From the NCBI GenBank assembly GCA_041666965.1, contig JBAYFX010000009.1, forward strand, positions 1 through 31,390: a stretch of 31,390 nt of DNA, given 5' to 3'. A program made the position numbers and the translations under genes. This document shows positions 8,664-14,602 of the stretch, piece by piece (the first letter of the stretch is position 1; each line of letters opens with the position of its first letter). The notes under the pieces are model-generated. The model was not told the DNA's origin. It made no database searches and saw only the letters and a list, made by a program, of their open reading frames with translations. This stretch comes from JBAYFX01 sp041666965. GTDB lineage: Bacteria > Patescibacteriota > Microgenomatia > UBA12405.

Positions 8664-9689
8664 ATGAAGCGCTCGTTTTTATTTATGGCTTTGGTCGTCT
8701 TGACCATCAGCCTGACCCTAGGCGGGATCACGCCCGCGGGGATTTCTTACGCAGCTGCGGCCAACGCCCAGCTAGACACGATTATCACCATCGAATCCGA
8801 CTCAACCGAACACATTCTCCACGTCACAGTGGAGAACCCGGCAAGCGAATTGCTCGGTATTCAAGTCACACTCCGGGACGGTACGAGTGAATGGTTCAAC
8901 CAGTTAATCTCTACGACAAATGGTGTCCATCATGTTTGGTTTTACCCGGGGTACACTCTCGGCTTGGAGTATGAGGAGATTGTAATCGGCTTCGACTTCC
9001 CCTCGACCAACAACGGTTCTCTGTGGCGTAAAGCATCCAGCGATGGTTGGTACTGGTCTGGCGCTCGCCTGACCACAAGTACGGGTTGCAGCCGCGAGCC
9101 GTACATCAGGCTCGAAGGCGCCAATGTGACCACGCCCGCGTGGGTGGTGGTCTCGGCTTTGGACGGGTCTTTCACGGATTGGCCCGTTGTCTACTACGGC
9201 AGCTCGTCAGTATTCACCGGCGACCAGTTCACGGGTTGGTTCACCAACCTCACCAGCCACGAAGTGGCCCCCATCAAAGGCGGCCACTCTTACAGCCTCG
9301 CTGTCTATGGAGGCAACGAGTCACCAAACATGGGTCAGTACCAAGGCTCGGTCTACGCCGCGCAAGCTCCGGTCTGCCCCGCCACCGTTGTGGTTCTGCC
9401 GTCCTCGTCCCGCTACGTGCTGGACCTGAAGGTGGTCAACTACTTCGAGGGTGAACTCCCTCTCGAAATCCGGACCGCGGACGGGATGTGGTACAACGAC
9501 CAGCTCTACTTGCAGGACATGAGGGGCATCTACAGCATTAACTCCTGGCACGGCACGCAGGACTTTGACGTGAGGTTCCCTGAAGGTATGAAGGTGGAGA
9601 ATAGGTCGTTCTGGAAAATTGACTTGACCAGTAATTTCTGGCACTGGGGCGAACCCCGGCGCCTGATGTTGCCCATCGTCCTGCACTAG
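8664..9689 (+). CDS. Secreted protein of unknown function with two similar beta-rich repeats
   Basis: About 341 aa. The start is ATG 8664, because GGAGGT at 8654-8659 is a well-placed Shine-Dalgarno site and overlaps the alternative GTG at 8658. The N-terminus is a classical signal peptide (KR, then a hydrophobic core FLFMALVVLTISLTLGG, with a likely cleavage after an Ala-rich stretch near residue 35). The mature part has two related segments: one near residues 50-135 (HVTVENPASELLGIQVTLRDG, ending GWYWSGARL) and one near 250-335 (LDLKVVNYFEGELPLEIRTADG, ending FWHWGEPRRL). An unrelated Gly/Ser-rich domain lies between them. The base composition is clearly more GC-rich than all neighbours, with GC-ending codons, which suggests acquisition from another genome. 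No enzyme motif is recognised; a surface or binding protein is plausible. Confidence 0.75.
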   Translation: MKRSFLFMALVVLTISLTLGGITPAGISYAAAANAQLDTIITIESDSTEHILHVTVENPASELLGIQVTLRDGTSEWFNQLISTTNGVHHVWFYPGYTLGLEYEEIVIGFDFPSTNNGSLWRKASSDGWYWSGARLTTSTGCSREPYIRLEGANVTTPAWVVVSALDGSFTDWPVVYYGSSSVFTGDQFTGWFTNLTSHEVAPIKGGHSYSLAVYGGNESPNMGQYQGSVYAAQAPVCPATVVVLPSSSRYVLDLKVVNYFEGELPLEIRTADGMWYNDQLYLQDMRGIYSINSWHGTQDFDVRFPEGMKVENRSFWKIDLTSNFWHWGEPRRLMLPIVLH

Positions 9690-9695
9690 TCCAGC

Positions 9696-9734
9696 GACCC
9701 GGTTCCCTGCCCGCCTTGGGTAGGGGACTGGGTC
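9696..9734. terminator. Strong 17-bp hairpin between convergent genes, no U-tract
   Basis: The left arm 9696-9712 (GACCCGGTTCCCTGCCC) pairs with the right arm 9718-9734 (GGGTAGGGGACTGGGTC) around a 5-base loop. All 17 positions pair, three of them as G-U. It lies 7 bases after the stop of the GC-rich gene and 40 bases before the end of argS. The flanks are C-rich, not T-rich, so it is not a classical intrinsic terminator; it may halt or protect transcripts, or may have come with the GC-rich gene. Confidence 0.55.
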
Positions 9735-9774
9735 CCCCAGGGGCCCCCAACACAATATTTCCAGCGGTCGATGT

Positions 9775-11433
9775 TTACATTCTCTCAACAGTCTCAATCC
9801 CCAGAAGTGCCAGGCCTTTTTTAATCACTTCGGCTGTCTTCAAACTCAGGTACAATCGCCAACTTTCCTCAGGTTGTCCCACAATCCGGTACTTGTTATA
9901 AAACTCATTGAACTTTTGAGCCGTTTCTACCAGGTACTCCGCCAATACAGCAGGGGATAAGCGATCACTTGCCTCAACCACTTTCTCTGGCCACTGGTTT
10001 ATGTACCGGATCAGACTCATTTCTTCCACAGCCGGTTTATCTACTTTTTCATTGGGAGATTGACTACTTTTACTCACCAGGCTATTAATCCGAGCTACCG
10101 TGTACATCAAATACGGTCCCGAATTGCCCTCTAAGCTCATTATCTTTTTCCAGTCAAATATAATATCTTTTTTGGGGTCCTGGGCCAGATCGGCAAATTT
10201 AATTGCTCCAATAGCTACTTTTTGGGCAATACTTCTATCTTTATCTTCCGCCATGGTTAGTGCTTCTTCGGTTGCCCTCTCAATTACCTCCATCAGATGA
10301 ATTGTTTTGCCTTCCCGGGTTGAAAATTTTCCGTCAGCCCACCGAATTAAACCGTGGGCCACGTGGTTTAGCTGCGTTTTATCAAACCAACCCATCATTT
10401 GCCCTGTTTCAAATACCTGTTCAAAATGAAGTTGTTGGTCCGCTCCAACTTCATAAATTACCAAATCCGGATTCCAGGTTTCTTTTCGGAATTTCAGTGT
10501 GGCTAAATCCCGGGTAAAGTAAGTTGTGGCTCCGTTACTTTTAACCAGCAGCGCCGGTGGCATTTTAGTAAACTCCACAATTGTCGCCCCCTGGCTCTCA
10601 GTCGTAATTCCTTTCTTTTTAACTTCCTCAATTACTTCGTTAAGGAGTGGTTGGTAAAATGCCTCTCCGTAGGCGTAATCAATCTTTACTCCTAAAACTT
10701 TATAAACCCGCTCAAACTCCAAAAGCGATATATCCACACATCTTTGCCACATCTTTTTAACTTCCTCATCTCCCTTTTCCAAAGCCGCAAACTTTTCCCG
10801 AGCTCTCTCAATTAAAGTATCATCAATTTGCGCTTCGGCATGAAATTTAACGTAAAGTTTTTCTAATTTTTCGATTGTCAGTTCTTCGTCTCCCTCACCC
10901 CATTTCTCAATGGCTACAATCAATTTCCCAAATTGCGTTCCCCAGTCTCCCAAGTGATTGTCACCAATACATTTCCAGCCCACCACCGAGTATAGGTTAT
11001 ACAGCGCCTGGCCAATATTAGTCGATCTTAAGTGGCCAATGCCAAACGGTTTGGCAATGTTGGGTGCCGAGTAGTCAATCACTACCGTTTTTCCCTCGCC
11101 CACCTGAGGAATTTCCATTTTCTGCAAGGCTCCAATCAACATTTCTTGTTTTAAAGTTATGTTTAAATAAGGCCCGGTTGTTTCAATCTTGTCAACAATT
11201 TTTACCACCTCTTCCATTTTTTCCAAATCCGTTTTTAAATTTAGAGCCAACTCGGTTGGGCTTTTACCCAGTGGTTTTGCGGCCAGTAGAGCGGCGTTAG
11301 TAGTCCAGTCACCAAACTTTTCCAGTTTTGGGTGGACTACTTCCCATCCGTTTACCTCCACCCCCCAACTCCTCAACACTTTCCCAATCGCCTCATTTAG
11401 GATTTTTTGACTGTCAATATACCCGTGCCCCAT
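9775..11433 (-). CDS. argS: Arginine--tRNA ligase
   Basis: ArgRS charges tRNA-Arg with arginine. The 552-aa class I enzyme has an N-terminal Add1-like tRNA-contact region (about 1-110), the HIGH-type motif in SAPNIAKPFGIGHLRST (near residue 130), the ArgRS marker LGDWGTQFGKLI, the segment FSTREGKTI in place of a KMSK loop (normal for many ArgRS), and a DALR-type anticodon-binding C-terminus ending near YLSLKTAEVIKKGLALLGI. The length is typical of compact bacterial ArgRS. Its start lies 20 bases inside the tRNA-binding protein gene, so the two are translationally coupled. The identification is secure. Confidence 0.96.
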   Translation of the reverse strand: MGHGYIDSQKILNEAIGKVLRSWGVEVNGWEVVHPKLEKFGDWTTNAALLAAKPLGKSPTELALNLKTDLEKMEEVVKIVDKIETTGPYLNITLKQEMLIGALQKMEIPQVGEGKTVVIDYSAPNIAKPFGIGHLRSTNIGQALYNLYSVVGWKCIGDNHLGDWGTQFGKLIVAIEKWGEGDEELTIEKLEKLYVKFHAEAQIDDTLIERAREKFAALEKGDEEVKKMWQRCVDISLLEFERVYKVLGVKIDYAYGEAFYQPLLNEVIEEVKKKGITTESQGATIVEFTKMPPALLVKSNGATTYFTRDLATLKFRKETWNPDLVIYEVGADQQLHFEQVFETGQMMGWFDKTQLNHVAHGLIRWADGKFSTREGKTIHLMEVIERATEEALTMAEDKDRSIAQKVAIGAIKFADLAQDPKKDIIFDWKKIMSLEGNSGPYLMYTVARINSLVSKSSQSPNEKVDKPAVEEMSLIRYINQWPEKVVEASDRLSPAVLAEYLVETAQKFNEFYNKYRIVGQPEESWRLYLSLKTAEVIKKGLALLGIETVERM

Positions 11434-11746
11434 TTTTCATCTCCTTTTCCATTAATAACAGGCTCATTGCCCCCTCATCATCGTCGGCCCCCACAATCAT
11501 CGCCTCCGACTCCTGACCCATCACCTTTTTTGGGGTTACATTAACCACAAATACTGTTTTTTTACCCATAAGTTGCTCGGGTTGGTAATGTTTCTTAATA
11601 CCGGAAAATACTGTTTTTATTCCTAACTCGCCAAAATCCACCATCATTTTGATTAACTTTTCCGATCCTTCTACCTCACTTGCCTCCACAATTTCTCCCA
11701 CCCGCATGTCAACTTTAAAAAAATCTTCTCCACTTATGTAATCCAT
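11414..11746 (-). CDS. Free-standing EMAPII/MetRS-C-like tRNA-binding protein
   Basis: A 110-aa OB-fold protein. I start it at ATG 11746 because homology to the family begins there (DYISGEDFFKVDMRVGEIV); an upstream ATG at 11857 would add a Ser/Arg/Tyr-rich stretch with no family resemblance and would overlap the small ORF at 11773-11952. The line VDMRVGEIVEASEVEGSEKL and the later VNVTPKKVMGQESEAMIV are typical of the tRNA-binding domain found at the C-terminus of bacterial MetRS, in Trbp111 and in Arc1p/EMAPII. It may be annotated elsewhere as a methionyl-tRNA synthetase beta subunit. It overlaps argS by 20 bases, so a role in presenting tRNA to ArgRS or another synthetase is plausible but inferred. 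Confidence 0.88.
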   Translation of the reverse strand: MDYISGEDFFKVDMRVGEIVEASEVEGSEKLIKMMVDFGELGIKTVFSGIKKHYQPEQLMGKKTVFVVNVTPKKVMGQESEAMIVGADDDEGAMSLLLMEKEMKNGARVY

Positions 11747-11772
11747 GCCTGATTTTACCAAACAATCCGTAT

Positions 11773-11952
11773 CTATTCTCGAGCTATCGGTAAAATCGCT
11801 GCTAGTTCCATATTTATAATATCTGTATCTTCTACTGCTAAATTTGCTCTTAAACATCTAACTCCATTCCGGTCAGTATCAATTATAGCTTTAACGGTAT
11901 CTGCACTTTTAGCATTAACTCTAGATGCAATTAATTCTTCTTGTTGTGTCAT
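11773..11952 (-). CDS. Small unknown ORF, 59 aa, first gene of the argS operon
   Basis: An open frame from ATG 11950-11952 to TAG 11773-11775, starting MTQQEELIASRVNAKSADT and ending ELAAILPIARE. It is mostly predicted helix with a balanced composition and one cysteine, and resembles no family I know. It is placed as a first gene: an extended -10 (TGA-TATTAT on the minus strand) lies 6 bases before its ATG, and its stop is 26 bases before the tRNA-binding protein start. It could be a real small protein or a leader peptide for the operon. It is too short for strong coding evidence. Confidence 0.45.
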   Translation of the reverse strand: MTQQEELIASRVNAKSADTVKAIIDTDRNGVRCLRANLAVEDTDIINMELAAILPIARE

Positions 11953-11968
11953 TATGCGATAATATCAC
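11953..11968. promoter_or_regulatory. Divergent promoter with overlapping -10 boxes
   Basis: On the plus strand TGC-GATAAT (-10 at 11958-11963) lies 5 bases before the ATG of the MIP18 gene. On the minus strand TGA-TATTAT (-10 at 11959-11964) lies 6 bases before the ATG of the small ORF. The two -10 elements use nearly the same bases, so one melted region could start transcription both ways, with both transcripts leaderless. No good -35 is seen on either side; the TGn extensions may replace them. Confidence 0.6.
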
Positions 11969-12289
11969 ATGCCAAAAAATGTTGAAACTGATTTAATTGA
12001 TCAAACTTATGACGCTCTGAAAACCGTCCTCGACCCGGAAATTAACGTCAATATCGTCGATTTAGGTTTAGTCTACGATATTAAAGAAAAAGCCGGTAAA
12101 GTTACCATTGTTTACACTTTAACCAGTATGGGTTGCCCCCTGGCTTTCGAAATTGAATCTATGGTCAAAGACGCAGTCGGGAAAATAAAAGGGGTTAAAT
12201 CCGTCAAATTAAAGTTGGTCTGGGATCCTCCTTGGGACCAGTCAAAAATGTCTCCCGAGGCTAAAGCCGCCCTCGACATGGATTTTTAA
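11969..12289 (+). CDS. MIP18/DUF59 family iron-sulfur cluster assembly factor
   Basis: A 106-aa protein of the MIP18 (DUF59, SufT/PaaD-like) family, which helps mature Fe-S proteins. Visible hallmarks are VLDPEINVNIVDLGLVYDI near the N-terminus and the conserved cysteine in YTLTSMGCPLAFEIE (about residue 57), followed by VKSVKLKLVWDPPWD, the usual valine-rich strand and WDPPW end. The length is normal for the family. It is monocistronic, transcribed from the divergent promoter just upstream with no leader, and ends 5 bases before the convergent gene at 12295. Confidence 0.92.
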   Translation: MPKNVETDLIDQTYDALKTVLDPEINVNIVDLGLVYDIKEKAGKVTIVYTLTSMGCPLAFEIESMVKDAVGKIKGVKSVKLKLVWDPPWDQSKMSPEAKAALDMDF

Positions 12290-12294
12290 AGACT

Positions 12295-12561
12295 TTATTC
12301 CTCAACTAACCACGCCGCTCCAATTCCGGGCCAACCCCTGTTAATTTTACTGTCAAATCCATGGTGTTTTCTGGCTTCAATTAAGGGAATAGCTGTCTGT
12401 ATTGTTACTAACTGCTTTTTTGGCTCCCATCTTTCAATCCATTCAATCTTCCCCATATCCAACAATAGTTTCCTTAAACTTACCATCCTCTCGTAAATTG
12501 GTCCTTGAATCGCCTGTCCATATAATAGGCCTATAGATAAAGCAATAGTGTTTTCTTTCAT
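12295..12561 (-). CDS. Hypothetical protein, 88 aa
   Basis: A small protein beginning MKENTIALSIGLLYGQAIQ and ending GWPGIGAAWLVEE, with a central WIERWEPKKQ. It is not recognised. It has no signal peptide or clear membrane helix; the composition looks like a folded cytoplasmic protein. An AGGA 7 bases before the ATG could be a ribosome binding site, and the same bases (TAGGAT, 6 bases before the ATG) could be a weak -10 for a leaderless start. It marks the left border of the accessory region. Confidence 0.55.
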   Translation of the reverse strand: MKENTIALSIGLLYGQAIQGPIYERMVSLRKLLLDMGKIEWIERWEPKKQLVTIQTAIPLIEARKHHGFDSKINRGWPGIGAAWLVEE

Positions 12562-12660
12562 ATTGTTATCCTATGTGACCCGTTTGTACTCTTAATGGAG
12601 CATCTTATAAATTGATATAGGAAGTATTTCTATACTTAAGTTGAATCGGGGAATTCTACA

Positions 12661-12876
12661 TCATAATTGACCAATTGTTCGTCTAGTCCTACTTTCAGTC
12701 TCCCTATCAGTCATGCCGCCAAGTTGAAGAAATATTTTTCGGAATTCTTCGTCTGTAATCCCTAATTCAGTCTTTACCTCGGTCAGAACTTTTATAATAT
12801 TTGTATTACTAGTCGCCCCAGCTGCCCAACGAGCACCTACTTGTTCTGATAATGAAGCTCTGTTTTCATATGACAT
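12661..12876 (-). CDS. Hypothetical protein, 71 aa, with strong ribosome binding site
   Basis: The start MSYENRASLSEQVGARWAAG is supported by AAGGAGG about 8 bases before the ATG on the minus strand, the best Shine-Dalgarno site in this region. The sequence contains ELGITDEEFRKIFLQLGGMTDRE, two predicted helices, and ends in an Arg-rich segment; it could be a small regulatory or DNA-associated protein, but no family is recognised. A perfect extended -10 and a palindrome lie upstream (12922-12945), giving a leader of about 40 bases, unlike most genes here. Confidence 0.6.
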   Translation of the reverse strand: MSYENRASLSEQVGARWAAGATSNTNIIKVLTEVKTELGITDEEFRKIFLQLGGMTDRETESRTRRTIGQL

Positions 12877-12921
12877 GAGGATTCCCTCCTTATTATTGAA
12901 GCTATATTTTAATAATAATTC

Positions 12922-12945
12922 ATTATATCACTTTCACTAAAGTGA
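12922..12945 (-). promoter_or_regulatory. Promoter and operator-like palindrome for the 71-aa gene
   Basis: On the minus strand TGA-TATAAT is a perfect extended -10 (box 12922-12927). It is abutted upstream by an inverted repeat with 7-bp arms, TCACTTT-CACT-AAAGTGA on the plus strand at 12928-12945. The palindrome occupies the -14 to -31 region, where a bound protein would block or aid RNA polymerase. Confidence 0.5.
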
Positions 12946-12973
12946 CCCCACGGTTAGAGTTCGGGAACCAAAT
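12942..12973. repeat. Site with exact matches to the tRNA-Glu locus (possible att remnant)
   Basis: GTGACCCCACGG (12942-12953) is identical, in the same orientation, to the acceptor end of the split tRNA-Glu (19170-19181). Nine bases further, GGGAACCAAAT (12963-12973) is identical to 19319-19329, spanning its intron-exon 1 junction. The T arm, exon 2 remainder and inner tRNA that separate these words at the tRNA locus are missing here. It could be a scar of tRNA-targeted integration or a decayed tRNA piece. No integrase gene is visible between the two sites. Confidence 0.4.
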
Positions 12974-13080
12974 AATATCTGAACTCATCTTCTATTTTAA
13001 GACATTTGCCGAAGACATATCAAAGCTAACAAATCCTATTCAACTATTCCCGTATAAAGAATATAACCAAAATGAAGTTA

Positions 13081-13921
13081 TTATTTAAATAACTTTAAAG
13101 TATTTTCTAATGGTTGTAATTCCTCACTTGCAATTCCAGAAAGACCTAACCCATTTACCAAAAGATCACCAGGGTAAAGTAATTTTAGCTTTGAAGGCAC
13201 GATAAAATTCACTCCCGAAGCCATCATTGGACCAGCCTCGTTTGAAACAATCATTGCGATTATTCCGTCGACAACCATCAAATTTAAATCTTGATAAATT
13301 CCCTTCACATATTCGTCAAAGTGTTTATTTTTCTTTTTAAAAAAGGGTAAATCACTTAAACCAATCCCTTGGTCATATTCATTTTTATCTATTATTGCCA
13401 ATAAACACAATTGTCTATACGACAATCTCTCTGCTTCGTGAAGAGTTTGGGTCATATTTTCTACTGGAGTCGATGTAAAAGGGGGTAGTCGCTACTAGAT
13501 TTGCCAATAATGGAATTTTCTTTTCTTCATAAGCATCTCTGGAGGTGAGCAATATCCCTTCAGCCAGTTGTGTAAGTTGTTCTCTTGAAACGTCTTTACG
13601 AACCTTACATCCTTTGTTGATATTTTCTTCGAATTTTTTCTTTCCCAACTTTTGAACTAACTCCATTCTCTCCAACTCCTGTGGGCTTAGTAATCTCTTT
13701 GCCAGATTTGTTATCACAGGAGTAAAGACTGTCCCCCAGTAACTGCCAACCGCAGCGCCTACCGGACCACCAATAACACCACCGGTAATCATACCAACCG
13801 CACTGCCTATTGCGTTTGAGCCGACTTCAAGAGTAGTGTCGTCTAGTAATTTATTTTTATTTTTCGTCATTTTGTTTTGAAAGTATGGCCATAAAAAGGA
13901 CTCTACATAGTTACCGTTCAC
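13081..13921 (-). pseudogene. Unknown glycine-zipper protein gene, split by a frameshift
   Basis: Two overlapping open frames, 13415-13921 and 13081-13455, look like one gene of about 280 codons. The first frame ends well as LLANLVATTPF, then degenerates into SSRKYDPNSSRSREIVV. In the +1 frame the sequence continues naturally from the same point: TSTPVENMTQTLHEAERLSY, then RQLCLLAIIDKNEYD. The shift falls at a C5-T4 run (GGGGG at 13481-13485 on the plus strand), so one extra base, a sequencing error or a programmed slip would explain it. The N-terminal half has a Gly-rich hydrophobic segment (VGMITGGVIGGPVGAAVGSYW, about residues 41-61) that could insert in a membrane. It begins at GTG 13921 with AGGA upstream and TATAAT at 13939-13944, or at the in-frame ATG 17 codons later. 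The function is unknown; it is divergent from the 188-aa gene. Confidence 0.6.
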
Positions 13922-13975
13922 ATATTCCTAACAGTCTCATTATAACGCAAATATAGATAGTCAATTATTAAAAGT

Positions 13976-13987
13976 TATAATAGAGAG
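13976..13987 (+). promoter_or_regulatory. Leaderless promoter of the 188-aa gene
   Basis: A perfect TATAAT at 13976-13981, 6 bases before the ATG at 13988. TAGATA at 13954-13959 may be a weak -35 (16-bp spacer). No Shine-Dalgarno site. Confidence 0.6.
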
Positions 13988-14554
13988 ATGGTATTTTTAG
14001 TTGGCATCAACCACGATATTCAAATAGGGATTGGTAATGACAGTCGCCAAATCGCATTTGCGTCATTGTTGAGTCATTTAATCGTGGATTTCAATATAAA
14101 GTACGTAATCGAGGAGTGGAATGATGAGGCAAGCAAAAAGTGGAAGGTGAATGATTCAAAGGTAAAAGAGCTTGTAAAGGAAACCGAGGAAAAGTTTAAA
14201 ATTAAGATAAACCACATGTATGTTGATCCTGATCAAAATATGAGAAAAGATGTAGGTATAAAAGATGAGAGGGATTTAGTCACCCAACACGGGTGGGGAA
14301 AAATTATTAGGACTGGCGAACAAATGTTAACAATTGAGCAAGAAATGTGGGAAGAACATCGAAAGAGAGAGAGGGTGTGGTTGAAAAAAATTGCCCTCAA
14401 TATAAGTGGTAGTGACATCATATTTATTTGTGGCACTAAACATATTAGTGATTACAATAAAGTTCGCAGGGATGGATTTGACACTCTTTTAGCTAATTCA
14501 GGGTATGAAGTTAAAGTGATAGATAAACGTTTTGACGAGTGGTTTGAGGCTTAG
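13988..14554 (+). CDS. Unknown 188-aa protein with conserved-looking His/Glu motifs
   Basis: A cytoplasmic alpha/beta protein without signal or membrane helices. It begins VFLVGINHDIQIGIG, has YVIEEWNDEA near residue 40, YVDPDQ near residue 78, an ERDLV segment, a RERVWLKKI helix and a C-terminal DIIFICGTKHISDYNKVR followed by GYEVKVI. The pattern N-terminal NH, then EE, DPD, ER, R..W and CGxxH recalls a family of uncharacterised bacterial proteins, and distantly a Tiki/EreA-like metal-dependent fold, but this is from memory and uncertain. It sits 48 bases upstream of the nuclease-STAND gene, in the same direction but with separate promoters, and so may be part of the same accessory module. 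Confidence 0.7.
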   Translation: MVFLVGINHDIQIGIGNDSRQIAFASLLSHLIVDFNIKYVIEEWNDEASKKWKVNDSKVKELVKETEEKFKIKINHMYVDPDQNMRKDVGIKDERDLVTQHGWGKIIRTGEQMLTIEQEMWEEHRKRERVWLKKIALNISGSDIIFICGTKHISDYNKVRRDGFDTLLANSGYEVKVIDKRFDEWFEA

Positions 14555-14566
14555 GTGATTTGGACA

Positions 14567-14602
14567 TTGACATACACGCAGTAACTGCGTATCATAAAAG
14601 AT
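14567..14602 (+). promoter_or_regulatory. Promoter with perfect 15-bp operator-like palindrome before the HTH-nuclease-STAND gene
   Basis: A consensus -35 TTGACA (14567-14572), a 17-bp spacer and TATCAT as -10 (14590-14595). The ATG follows 7 bases later, so the transcript is leaderless. The spacer contains ACGCAGT-A-ACTGCGT (14576-14590), a perfect inverted repeat with 7-bp arms. A protein bound there would occlude RNA polymerase. The downstream protein has an XRE-type HTH, a family that binds such palindromes, so autorepression is the simplest reading. Confidence 0.75.

Noticed and set aside
9047..9797. Long open frames on both strands inside the GC-rich gene
   Set aside because: These arise from the high GC content; only the frame 8664-9689 has a signal peptide, a Shine-Dalgarno site and a duplicated domain.
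11747..11857. Longer version of the tRNA-binding protein from ATG 11857
   Set aside because: The extra residues do not resemble the family and overlap the better-placed 59-aa ORF in another frame.
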